DNA from: Sphingopyxis lindanitolerans | GTDB lineage: Bacteria; Pseudomonadota; Alphaproteobacteria; Sphingomonadales; Sphingomonadaceae | Length of the DNA stretch: 64,000 bases | NCBI RefSeq assembly: GCF_002993885.1 | Contig: NZ_CM009578.1 | Span: 623,251 to 687,250 of the forward strand | Direction: 5' to 3' | Part shown: positions 57,149-64,000 of the stretch, one piece after another | Layout: each line of letters starts with the position of its first letter | How positions within the stretch are numbered: the stretch's first letter is position 1 | Position numbers and translations under genes: made by a program | Notes under the pieces: generated by a model | Database searches by the model: none | The model's input: only the letters and a program-made list of their open reading frames with translations | What the model was told of the DNA's origin: nothing

Positions 57149-58335
57149 ACGGCCTGCTTCGCGTCGAGGAAGCCCAGGCGCGTCTGTTGGCACTACGCTC
57201 GCCGCTGCCGCCAGAGAATATAGCATTTTTGCAGTCTCTTGGACGTTATCTTTCACAAGATGTCGTCGCTCAGCGCGATCAGCCCGCCGCGCCGCTGTCG
57301 GCGATGGACGGCTATGCGATCCGCTTCGACGATCTTCCCGGCCCCTGGCGGATCGGCGGCGAAGTGGCGGCGGGCGCGGTTCCCTCCGCGCCGCTCGCGC
57401 CGGGCGAAGCGGTACGCATCTTCACCGGCGCGCTGCTCCCCGATGGCGCCGATACGGTGCTTATTCAGGAAAATACCGCCGCCGAAGGGGCAAGCCTCGC
57501 CTTGACCGGCGACGCGCCCGCCGCGCGCGGCGCGAACATCCGCGACCGCGCGAGCGATTTCGCCGCGAGCGACCGGCTGCTCGCCGCCGGAACGCGGCTG
57601 ACGCCCGGCGCGATCGCGACCGCGATCATGGGCGGCGCGGCGCAGCTTGCGGTCGGCGGGCGGCCGCGCGTCGCGGTCATGACCACCGGCGACGAACTGG
57701 TGCAGCCGGGCCGCGCGCTCGCCCCCGGACAGATACCCGACAGCAACGGTCCGATGCTCGCGGCGCTGCTCGCGGGCGAACCGGCGGAGGTCGGCCTGCC
57801 GCTGCACATGCGCGACGACCGGGCGATGATTTCCAGTATTCTCAAGGATCTAGCGCGACGTCACGACGTCATCGTCACCGTCGGCGGCGCCTCGGTCGGC
57901 GATCACGACCATGTTCGCGGCGCGCTCGAAGATGCGGGCGGCCACGTCGATTTCTGGAAGGTCGCGATGAAGCCGGGCAAGCCGCTGATCGCGGGAATGA
58001 TCGGCGACGCGCTCCTGCTCGGCCTGCCCGGTAATCCCTCCTCCGCCTTCGTCACCGCGATCCTGTTCCTGCTTCCGCTCGTCCGCCATCTCGCGGGCGC
58101 GCGCGACCCGCTGCCCGCCATCCGCCGCGCGCCGCTCGCTGCGCCGCTCGCCGCAGGCGGCAGCCGCCGCGATTATCTGCGCGCGCGGGTCGACGACGGC
58201 TGCCTCGCGCCGTTCGGCGAACAGGACAGCGGCCGCACCGTTCCGCTCGCCGAAGCGAAGGCCTTGCTGCTCCGCGAGACCGGCGCGCCCGCCAAAGCCG
58301 CGGGCGACCTCGCGGACTATATCGACATCGCTTGA
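57145..58335 (+). CDS. moeA: Molybdopterin molybdenumtransferase MoeA
   Basis: 396 residues. It inserts molybdenum into adenylylated molybdopterin. Signatures are [49 protein letters not shown] with [23 protein letters not shown] and [19 protein letters not shown]. The start overlaps the moaC stop. The lexA promoter begins within its stop codon region. Confidence 0.95.
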   Translation: MNGLLRVEEAQARLLALRSPLPPENIAFLQSLGRYLSQDVVAQRDQPAAPLSAMDGYAIRFDDLPGPWRIGGEVAAGAVPSAPLAPGEAVRIFTGALLPDGADTVLIQENTAAEGASLALTGDAPAARGANIRDRASDFAASDRLLAAGTRLTPGAIATAIMGGAAQLAVGGRPRVAVMTTGDELVQPGRALAPGQIPDSNGPMLAALLAGEPAEVGLPLHMRDDRAMISSILKDLARRHDVIVTVGGASVGDHDHVRGALEDAGGHVDFWKVAMKPGKPLIAGMIGDALLLGLPGNPSSAFVTAILFLLPLVRHLAGARDPLPAIRRAPLAAPLAAGGSRRDYLRARVDDGCLAPFGEQDSGRTVPLAEAKALLLRETGAPAKAAGDLADYIDIA

Positions 58336-58361
58336 CAAGTTCCGCTTTGTTCCACTATCGT
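58332..58361 (+). promoter_or_regulatory. lexA promoter
   Basis: A -35 box TTGACA at 58332-58337, overlapping the moeA stop, and a -10 candidate TATCGT at 58356-58361 with an 18-base spacer. The LexA box overlaps the spacer and the -10, the layout of a repressed SOS promoter. Confidence 0.6.
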
Positions 58362-58363
58362 TC
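58349..58363 (+). promoter_or_regulatory. LexA (SOS) box GTTCCACTATCGTTC
   Basis: An exact GTTC-N7-GTTC match to the alphaproteobacterial SOS box, 37 bases before the lexA ATG. An additional GTTC lies at 58339-58342. This supports autoregulation of lexA. Confidence 0.88.
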
Positions 58364-58400
58364 TCCCTATGTCCGGAACTGACATCATGGAGAACGACAG

Positions 58401-59084
58401 ATGTTGACCGCGAAGCAGCATGAACTGCTCCACTTCATCCAGCAGCGCCTCGACGCGAGCGGCATTTCGCCGTCGTTCGAGGAGATGAAGGAAGCGCTCG
58501 GCCTCAAGTCGAAATCGGGCATTCATCGCCTGATAAGCGCCTTGGAAGAAAGGGGCTTTCTCCGCCGCCTCCCCAATCGCGCCCGCGCGCTTGAGGTGCT
58601 GAAGACGCCCGAGGGCGTGAAGGCTCCGGTGCCGGGCGATCGCGACAATATCGTCCCGCTGCGCAAGCCCGCCCCGGCGCTGCGCCCGATCGCCGCAAAC
58701 GACATCATCGAGGTGCCGCTGCACGGCAAGATCGCCGCGGGCGTGCCGATCGAAGCGTTCGAGGATCACAACCAGCTCGCGGTTCCCGCCGCGCTGCTCG
58801 GCGCGGGCGAACATTATGCGCTCGAGGTGTCGGGCGATTCGATGGTCGAGGCGGGCATCTTCGACGGCGATTATGCGCTGATCCAGAAAGCCGACACCGC
58901 GCGCGAGGGCGATATCGTCGTCGCACTGGTCGACGGGCAGGATGCGACGCTCAAATATTTCCGCCGTGAAGGCAAGATGATCCGGCTCGATCCGGCCAAC
59001 AGCGCCTATGAGCCGCAGCGTTACGAGGCCGCGCGCGTCATGGTGCAAGGGCGCTTGTCGGGACTGCTTCGTCGTTACCACTAA
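58401..59084 (+). CDS. lexA: SOS repressor LexA
   Basis: 227 residues. The N-terminal winged helix ([20 protein letters not shown], then [22 protein letters not shown]) binds the SOS box. The self-cleavage site is Ala113-Gly114 in [11 protein letters not shown], with Ser147 in [14 protein letters not shown] and Lys185 in ATLKYFRR as the catalytic dyad. RecA filaments stimulate cleavage after DNA damage. Its promoter carries its own operator. Its last 47 bases overlap the 3' end of comEC on the other strand. Confidence 0.97.
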   Translation: MLTAKQHELLHFIQQRLDASGISPSFEEMKEALGLKSKSGIHRLISALEERGFLRRLPNRARALEVLKTPEGVKAPVPGDRDNIVPLRKPAPALRPIAANDIIEVPLHGKIAAGVPIEAFEDHNQLAVPAALLGAGEHYALEVSGDSMVEAGIFDGDYALIQKADTAREGDIVVALVDGQDATLKYFRREGKMIRLDPANSAYEPQRYEAARVMVQGRLSGLLRRYH

Positions 59085-61197
59085 GCTGGTCGGGCTGGCG
59101 CCACGGATGCTCGTCGCCCGCGCGGCGCACGGCGACGACCCGCGGCCTGCCCGCCAGATAGATCGCCAGCCCGCCGCTTTCCGCCAGGCTGTCGCGGCCG
59201 ATCGTCAGCCAGCGCCCGACGCATTCGCGCGGTAACCAGCGGTCGCTGATCACGACATCGGCGGCGTCGCAGGCGGCCGCCATGTCGGCCCCTTCGATCC
59301 GGTCGCGGCCGCGCGAGGCCAGGATGACGCGCTGCGCGCCGTCAACGCCCTGGCGCCAGCGGCAGAAATCCACATTGCATTCGACATGGTCCAGATCGGC
59401 GAGCGCGCCGAGCGGGGTGTCGATCCCCGCCGCCTCGCGCATCGTATCGCGCACGAAATCGCCGGCGCGATCGCGCAGCAGCGCATAGCCGCCGCCGGGC
59501 GCCGCCGCCGCGATGTTGCGCCCGTCGCCGGTGATCAGCAGGTCGGGGCGCGGCTGCGCAAGCAGCGCCGCGATACCGATCGCCAGCGGCACCGCGCCGG
59601 CCCGGCGCCAGCGCGTCCGCCAGAGGAGAATCCACAGCCCGCCGCCGACCGTCAGCGCAAAGCCCCAGCGCGGAAAGATCGGCAGCGTCGCGACCGCCCC
59701 CGGCGTGCCCGCCACCGCATGCGCGAGCGCGATGAGCAGGCGCAGCGCATGGTCGGCAACCCACCAGAAAGGCGCGCCAATGCCGATACTGTCGAACAGC
59801 AGCCCCGCCGCTTCCATCGGCATGATGACGAAGGTCGTGAGCGGGATCGCCACGACATTGGCAAGCGCGCCATAAAGCCCCGCCTTGTGGAAATGGAACA
59901 ACGCGATCGGCGCCAGCGCGACCTCGACGACCAGCCCGGTGATCAGCAGCCCGGCCAGTCCCCGCCCCCATCGCCGCGGCAAACCCTCGTCGCGCCGCGC
60001 GAGGAAGCGCCGCATCGTCGGGCTTTCGTGCAGCGCAACGATCGCGGTCACCGCCGCGAAACTGAGCTGGAAGCTCGGCCCGGCGAGCGATTCGGGACGC
60101 CACAGCAACACGATCAGCGCCCCCGCCGCGACCAGCCGCAAGGTCAGCGCCTCGCGCCCCATCAGGAAAGCGACGAGGACGAGCAGCGCCGCGATCAACG
60201 ACCGCAGCGTCGGCACCTCGGCCCCCGCCAGCCAGGTATAGCCCGCCCCGGCGAGCGCCCCGGCCGCCGCCGCGATCGGCAGCACATATCCTTCCAGCGC
60301 CAATCGCCGGCTGAGCGCGAACAGCCGCATCGCGACGAGCATCGCGAAGCCGATCACCGCGGTGACGTGCAGCCCGCTGATCGACAGCAGGTGCGCCAGC
60401 CCGGCGCGGCGCATCGCCTCGTCATCCTCGGGCGAAATCGCGCCGCGGTCGCCGGTGACCAGCGCCGCCGCGATCCCGCCCGGCGACCCCGCCACCTGGC
60501 CGTGGATATGCGCGCTCAATCGCGCGCGCAGCGGCTGGCTGCCGCCCTTCGCGCCGGGCCGCCGGGCGACGTCGCCCAGCACCGTGCCGACCGCGCCGAT
60601 GCGGTCGAACCAGGCGCGCTGCGCGAAATCATAGCCGCCGGGCAGACTCGCGGTCGGCGGCGGCATCAGCCGGGCGCGCAGCCCGACGAAATCGCCCGGC
60701 GCGATATCGCCGCTATCGCCATCGCGCATCGTCAGCCGAACCCGCGGCGGCAAATCGGATCGCCGCAACGGACGGGCGATCAGCCGCGTCTGGCCGCGTG
60801 CGGGCAGCGGTTCGACCGCTTCGATCTGCGCCGAAAACGCCGTCACCGCGGGCTGCGCCAGCACCGGCGCCGCAAGCCACAGCGCGCGAATCCAGATCAG
60901 GAGGATCCCCGCCGCCATCGCCGCGCAGCCGATCGCCGCGATCCGGCCCAGCCGTCGCTGCCACCCGGCCAGCACCCCCGCGAGCGTCCCAGCGGCCAGC
61001 AGGAAAAGCAGCCCGATCCACTGCATCACCGTCGGCAAGGCGAACCAGAAGGCGATCCCCGCGCCGAGCGCGACGGGAAGCCAGAGCCCGATCCGCTCGC
61101 GCTCGGCATCGAGCCATGCCTCGATCCGCTCCGAAACCCGGCGCAGGCGGCTGGCGGCGCGCGCGCATATGGGCGTTTGAAGCGGCCTTGTCGCCAT
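59038..61197 (-). CDS. comEC: ComEC/Rec2-type DNA uptake membrane protein
   Basis: 719 residues from the ATG at 61197. An N-terminal membrane segment and OB-like DUF4131 region are followed by the competence domain with [24 protein letters not shown] and [18 protein letters not shown], and about ten helices in total. ComEC forms the inner-membrane channel for single-stranded DNA. The C-terminal part ([34 protein letters not shown]) resembles the family's metallo-beta-lactamase-derived region but lacks the HxHxDH metal motif. An upstream frame extension overlaps gltX and is rejected. It is convergent with lexA and divergent from gltX. Confidence 0.9.
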   Translation of the reverse strand: MATRPLQTPICARAASRLRRVSERIEAWLDAERERIGLWLPVALGAGIAFWFALPTVMQWIGLLFLLAAGTLAGVLAGWQRRLGRIAAIGCAAMAAGILLIWIRALWLAAPVLAQPAVTAFSAQIEAVEPLPARGQTRLIARPLRRSDLPPRVRLTMRDGDSGDIAPGDFVGLRARLMPPPTASLPGGYDFAQRAWFDRIGAVGTVLGDVARRPGAKGGSQPLRARLSAHIHGQVAGSPGGIAAALVTGDRGAISPEDDEAMRRAGLAHLLSISGLHVTAVIGFAMLVAMRLFALSRRLALEGYVLPIAAAAGALAGAGYTWLAGAEVPTLRSLIAALLVLVAFLMGREALTLRLVAAGALIVLLWRPESLAGPSFQLSFAAVTAIVALHESPTMRRFLARRDEGLPRRWGRGLAGLLITGLVVEVALAPIALFHFHKAGLYGALANVVAIPLTTFVIMPMEAAGLLFDSIGIGAPFWWVADHALRLLIALAHAVAGTPGAVATLPIFPRWGFALTVGGGLWILLWRTRWRRAGAVPLAIGIAALLAQPRPDLLITGDGRNIAAAAPGGGYALLRDRAGDFVRDTMREAAGIDTPLGALADLDHVECNVDFCRWRQGVDGAQRVILASRGRDRIEGADMAAACDAADVVISDRWLPRECVGRWLTIGRDSLAESGGLAIYLAGRPRVVAVRRAGDEHPWRQPDQLSGNDEAVPTSALAP

Positions 61198-61254
61198 GCT
61201 AGGGGCTGCCCCGATCCTGCCTCTGCAAAGGCAGCAACCTGTTTGAAAGAGGCC

Positions 61255-62712
61255 ATGGTGGCAACCGAAAACCCGACCAGATTGGCAGAAGCGACCGGCA
61301 CAGCCGTGGTGACGCGCTTCGCCCCCTCCCCGACCGGCTATCTGCACATCGGCGGCGCGCGCACCGCCTTGTTCAACTGGCTGTTCGCGCGCCATCACGG
61401 CGGCCAATTCCTGCTCCGCATCGAGGATACCGACCGCGCCCGCTCCACCGACGCCGCGATCGACGCCATTCTCGACGGGATGAAATGGCTGGGCCTCGAT
61501 TGGGACGGCGAAACGGTGTTCCAGTTCGCCCGCGCGCCGCGCCATGCCGAGGTCGCGCACGACCTCCTGGCAAGGGGTGAGGCCTATCGTTGCTACCTGA
61601 CCCAGGACGAACTCGCCGCGATGCGCGCCGAGGCGCAGGAAAAGCGCGTCCCCTTCCGCGTCCGCAGCCCGTGGCGCGACCGCGACGATGGCGATCCCGC
61701 GCTTCCCCACGTCATCCGCCTGCGCGCGCCGCAGGAAGGAGAAGTCACGATTTCCGACCGCGTCCAGGGCGAGGTCACGGTCCAGAATGCCGAACTCGAC
61801 GATTTCATCCTGCTGCGCAGCGACGGCACGCCGACCTATATGCTCAGCGTCGTCGTCGACGACAATGACATGGGGGTCACCCACGTCATCCGCGGCGACG
61901 ATCATCTCAACAACGCCTTTCGCCAGCTTGCCCTCCTTCGGTCGATGAACTGGCGCGAGCCGGTCTATGCGCATGTCCCGCTGATCCACGGCGCCGACGG
62001 TGCGAAGCTGTCAAAGCGTCACGGCGCGCTCGGCGTCGATGCCTATCGCGACGAGATGGGCTATCTGCCCGAGGCGGTGAACAATTATCTTCTCCGCCTC
62101 GGCTGGGGGCATGGCGATGATGAAATCATCAGCCGCGAGCAGGCCGTCATATGGTTCGACCTCGACCATGTCGGCCGCTCGCCGTCGCGCTTCGATTTCA
62201 AGAAGCTCGAAAATCTCAACGGCCATTACATCCGTGAAGCCGATAACGCCCGCCTCGCCGATCTCGTCGCGCCGCGCGTCGAAACGGGCGTCGGCCGTGC
62301 GCTGGACGCTCCCGACCGCGATCTCCTCGCCCGCGCGATGGAATCGCTCAAGCCGCGCGCCAAGACGCTCGACGAGATTGCCGAGGGCGCGCTGTTCCTC
62401 TTCGCGGCCATGCCGCTGGCAGTGGACGAAAAGGCCGCACAGGTGCTAAAGGACGCGCCGGAGGGAGTGCTCGCCGGCATCACCGAAAAGCTGCGCGGGC
62501 TGAACGACTGGAATGCGGGCGATATCGAGGCTGCGGTTCGCGAGACGAGCGAGTCGGCCGGAATCGGGCTCGGCAAGCTCGCGCAGCCGCTGCGCGCCGC
62601 GCTGACCGGACGGACGGTATCGCCGGGAATTTTCGATGTGTTGCTGCTGCTCGGCCGCGACGCGAGCCTGGCGCGACTTGACGCAGCGCACAATTATCCG
62701 GCAGGGGCGTAG
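61255..62712 (+). CDS. gltX: Glutamyl-tRNA synthetase
   Basis: 485 residues, class I synthetase. The HIGH-type motif is [20 protein letters not shown], the KMSKS motif KLSKR at 251-255, and [12 protein letters not shown] and [18 protein letters not shown] are standard. The start is ATG at 61255, 57 bases from the comEC start. Alphaproteobacteria often have two GltX paralogues, one charging tRNA-Gln; which this is cannot be settled by eye. gltA follows after 37 bases. Confidence 0.95.
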   Translation: MVATENPTRLAEATGTAVVTRFAPSPTGYLHIGGARTALFNWLFARHHGGQFLLRIEDTDRARSTDAAIDAILDGMKWLGLDWDGETVFQFARAPRHAEVAHDLLARGEAYRCYLTQDELAAMRAEAQEKRVPFRVRSPWRDRDDGDPALPHVIRLRAPQEGEVTISDRVQGEVTVQNAELDDFILLRSDGTPTYMLSVVVDDNDMGVTHVIRGDDHLNNAFRQLALLRSMNWREPVYAHVPLIHGADGAKLSKRHGALGVDAYRDEMGYLPEAVNNYLLRLGWGHGDDEIISREQAVIWFDLDHVGRSPSRFDFKKLENLNGHYIREADNARLADLVAPRVETGVGRALDAPDRDLLARAMESLKPRAKTLDEIAEGALFLFAAMPLAVDEKAAQVLKDAPEGVLAGITEKLRGLNDWNAGDIEAAVRETSESAGIGLGKLAQPLRAALTGRTVSPGIFDVLLLLGRDASLARLDAAHNYPAGA

Positions 62713-62749
62713 CCGCAACGCCTCCCGCCCTAAACATCAGGGGAAAAAA

Positions 62750-64000
62750 ATGACCGATATCGCAAAAATCACCCTGGGCGACACCACCGTCGAAAATCCG
62801 GTGCTCAAGGGCACGGTCGGCCCCGATGTCGTCGATATCCGCAAATTCTATGCGCAGACCGGCGCCTTCACCTACGATCCCGGCTTTACCTCGACCGCGA
62901 GCTGTGAATCGCAGATCACCTATATCGACGGCGACGAGGGCGTACTGCTCCATCGCGGCTATGCGATCGGCGACCTCGCCGAACATTCCAGCTTCATGGA
63001 AACCTGCTACCTGCTGCTCAACGGCGAACTGCCGACCGGCGACGAACTGGGCAAGTTCACGCACACCATCACCCGCCACACGATGGTCCACGAACAATTA
63101 TCGACCTTTTTCCGTGGTTTCCGCCGCGACGCGCACCCGATGGCGCTGATGTGCGGCATCGTCGGCGCGCTCAGCGCCTTTTATCATGATTCGACCGAGA
63201 TTCACGATCCGCACCAGCGCATGATCGCGAGCCATCGGCTGATCGCGAAAATGCCGACGATCGCGGCGATGGCGTATAAATATTCGGTCGGCCAGCCCTT
63301 CGTCTATCCGCGCAACGACCTGTCCTACACCGGCAATTTCCTGCGCATGACCTTTGGCGTCCCGGCCGAGGAATATGAAATCGTTCCCGCCGTCGAACGG
63401 GCGCTCGATCGCATCTTCATCCTCCACGCCGATCACGAACAGAACGCCTCGACCTCGACCGTCCGCCTGGCCGGTTCGTCGGGCGCGAATCCCTTTGCGT
63501 GCATCGCGGCGGGTATCGCCTGCCTGTGGGGCCCGGCGCACGGCGGCGCGAACGAGGCGGCGCTCAACATGCTGCGCGAAATCGGCCGCCCCGAACGCAT
63601 CCCCGAATATCTCGCCCGCGCCAAGGACAAGGACGATCCGTTCCGCCTGATGGGCTTCGGTCATCGCGTCTATAAAAACTACGACCCGCGCGCGACCGTG
63701 ATGCAGAAAACGGTTCGCGAAGTGTTCGACGCGCTCAAGGTCAACGACCCGGTCTTCGAAGTCGCATTGCAGCTCGAGGAAATGGCGCTCAACGACCCCT
63801 ATTTCATCGAGAAGAAGCTGTTCCCGAACGTCGATTTCTATTCGGGCGTCATCCTGTCGGCGATCGGTTTCCCGACGACGATGTTCACGGTGCTGTTCGC
63901 GCTCGCCCGCACCGTCGGCTGGGTCGCGCAGTGGAACGAAATGATCTCCGACCCCGCTCAGAAAATCGGCCGTCCGCGCCAGCTCTACACCGGCCCGGCG
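62750..64000 (+). CDS. gltA: Citrate synthase, truncated by the right edge
   Basis: 417 codons are visible and the frame is still open at the edge; family members have about 427 residues, so only the last few are missing. It makes citrate from oxaloacetate and acetyl-CoA. Type II (hexameric) features are seen: [20 protein letters not shown] at the N-terminus, catalytic His near 264 in [16 protein letters not shown], His near 305 in [14 protein letters not shown], and Asp in [26 protein letters not shown] precedes the coding region, so the Shine-Dalgarno is a G-run. Confidence 0.96.
   Translation, partial: MTDIAKITLGDTTVENPVLKGTVGPDVVDIRKFYAQTGAFTYDPGFTSTASCESQITYIDGDEGVLLHRGYAIGDLAEHSSFMETCYLLLNGELPTGDELGKFTHTITRHTMVHEQLSTFFRGFRRDAHPMALMCGIVGALSAFYHDSTEIHDPHQRMIASHRLIAKMPTIAAMAYKYSVGQPFVYPRNDLSYTGNFLRMTFGVPAEEYEIVPAVERALDRIFILHADHEQNASTSTVRLAGSSGANPFACIAAGIACLWGPAHGGANEAALNMLREIGRPERIPEYLARAKDKDDPFRLMGFGHRVYKNYDPRATVMQKTVREVFDALKVNDPVFEVALQLEEMALNDPYFIEKKLFPNVDFYSGVILSAIGFPTTMFTVLFALARTVGWVAQWNEMISDPAQKIGRPRQLYTGPA

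Noticed and set aside
61198..61989. An upstream extension of the comEC frame to 61989
   Set aside because: It lies over gltX, which is unambiguous; the signal for comEC begins at ATG 61197 after which the protein matches the family.

Overview
The window reads as a chromosomal segment of a high-GC alphaproteobacterium, most likely a sphingomonad of the Sphingopyxis type. Evidence: 5-aminolevulinate synthase (the C4 heme route), a GTTC-N7-GTTC LexA box in front of lexA, an ETF-ubiquinone oxidoreductase, spermidine synthesis through carboxyspermidine-type enzymes, and the very dense paired palindromic repeats typical of that group. Genus is an inference from gene style and order. No rRNA, tRNA, transposase, prophage or CRISPR array was seen. 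Almost everything is core chromosome.

Layout. 1-9 kb: tail of a GH130-like gene, secreted lipase-like hydrolase, topA, a secreted unknown, a VWA protein, dprA and plsY. 9.2-14.2 kb: murI, hemA, a nitroreductase, a GNAT acetyltransferase, a lipoprotein and a threonine/serine dehydratase. 14.3-19.6 kb: a polyamine locus (carboxynorspermidine synthase, a secreted alpha/beta hydrolase, a DUF486 membrane protein, nspC, then ornithine decarboxylase behind a 253-base structured leader). 20-28.8 kb: glutamate dehydrogenase, class III CoA-transferase, two MAPEG paralogues, rlmD, NAD(P)HX repair protein, lipoprotein and ilvD. 28.8-33.7 kb: a tightly overlapping chain on the minus strand (ETF-QO, TPR protein, ispE, N-formylglutamate amidohydrolase). 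33.8-38.1 kb: degenerate uracil-DNA glycosylase-like protein, lytic transglycosylase, moaB and a radical SAM protein. 38.2-48.9 kb, minus strand: acyl-CoA ligase, dnaE, glutathione peroxidase, lolD, lolC/E, Crp/Fnr regulator and pyrG. 49-50.3 kb: secG and tpiA. 50.5-59.1 kb, plus strand: ppiD, trpE, trpG, trpD, trpC, moaC, moeA and lexA. Then comEC on the minus strand, overlapping lexA tail to tail, gltX, and gltA running off the right edge.

How parts work together. The polyamine genes would make putrescine from ornithine, reductively couple it with aspartate semialdehyde, and decarboxylate the product to spermidine; two unassigned membrane or secreted genes sit inside this unit with overlapping or near-zero spacing. 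The trp genes cover anthranilate to indoleglycerol phosphate (trpF, trpB and trpA are not here), and the unit continues into molybdenum cofactor genes and the SOS repressor. dprA and comEC are both present, so natural transformation genes exist.

The least explained content lies between genes. The main items are a leader before ornithine decarboxylase with mutually exclusive G-run/C-run stems, a folded element of about 170 bases in the 419-base gap between the Crp-like gene and lolC/E, and paired palindromes of several families. In one palindrome family the flanks are conserved while the central hairpin changes sequence but keeps its pairing.
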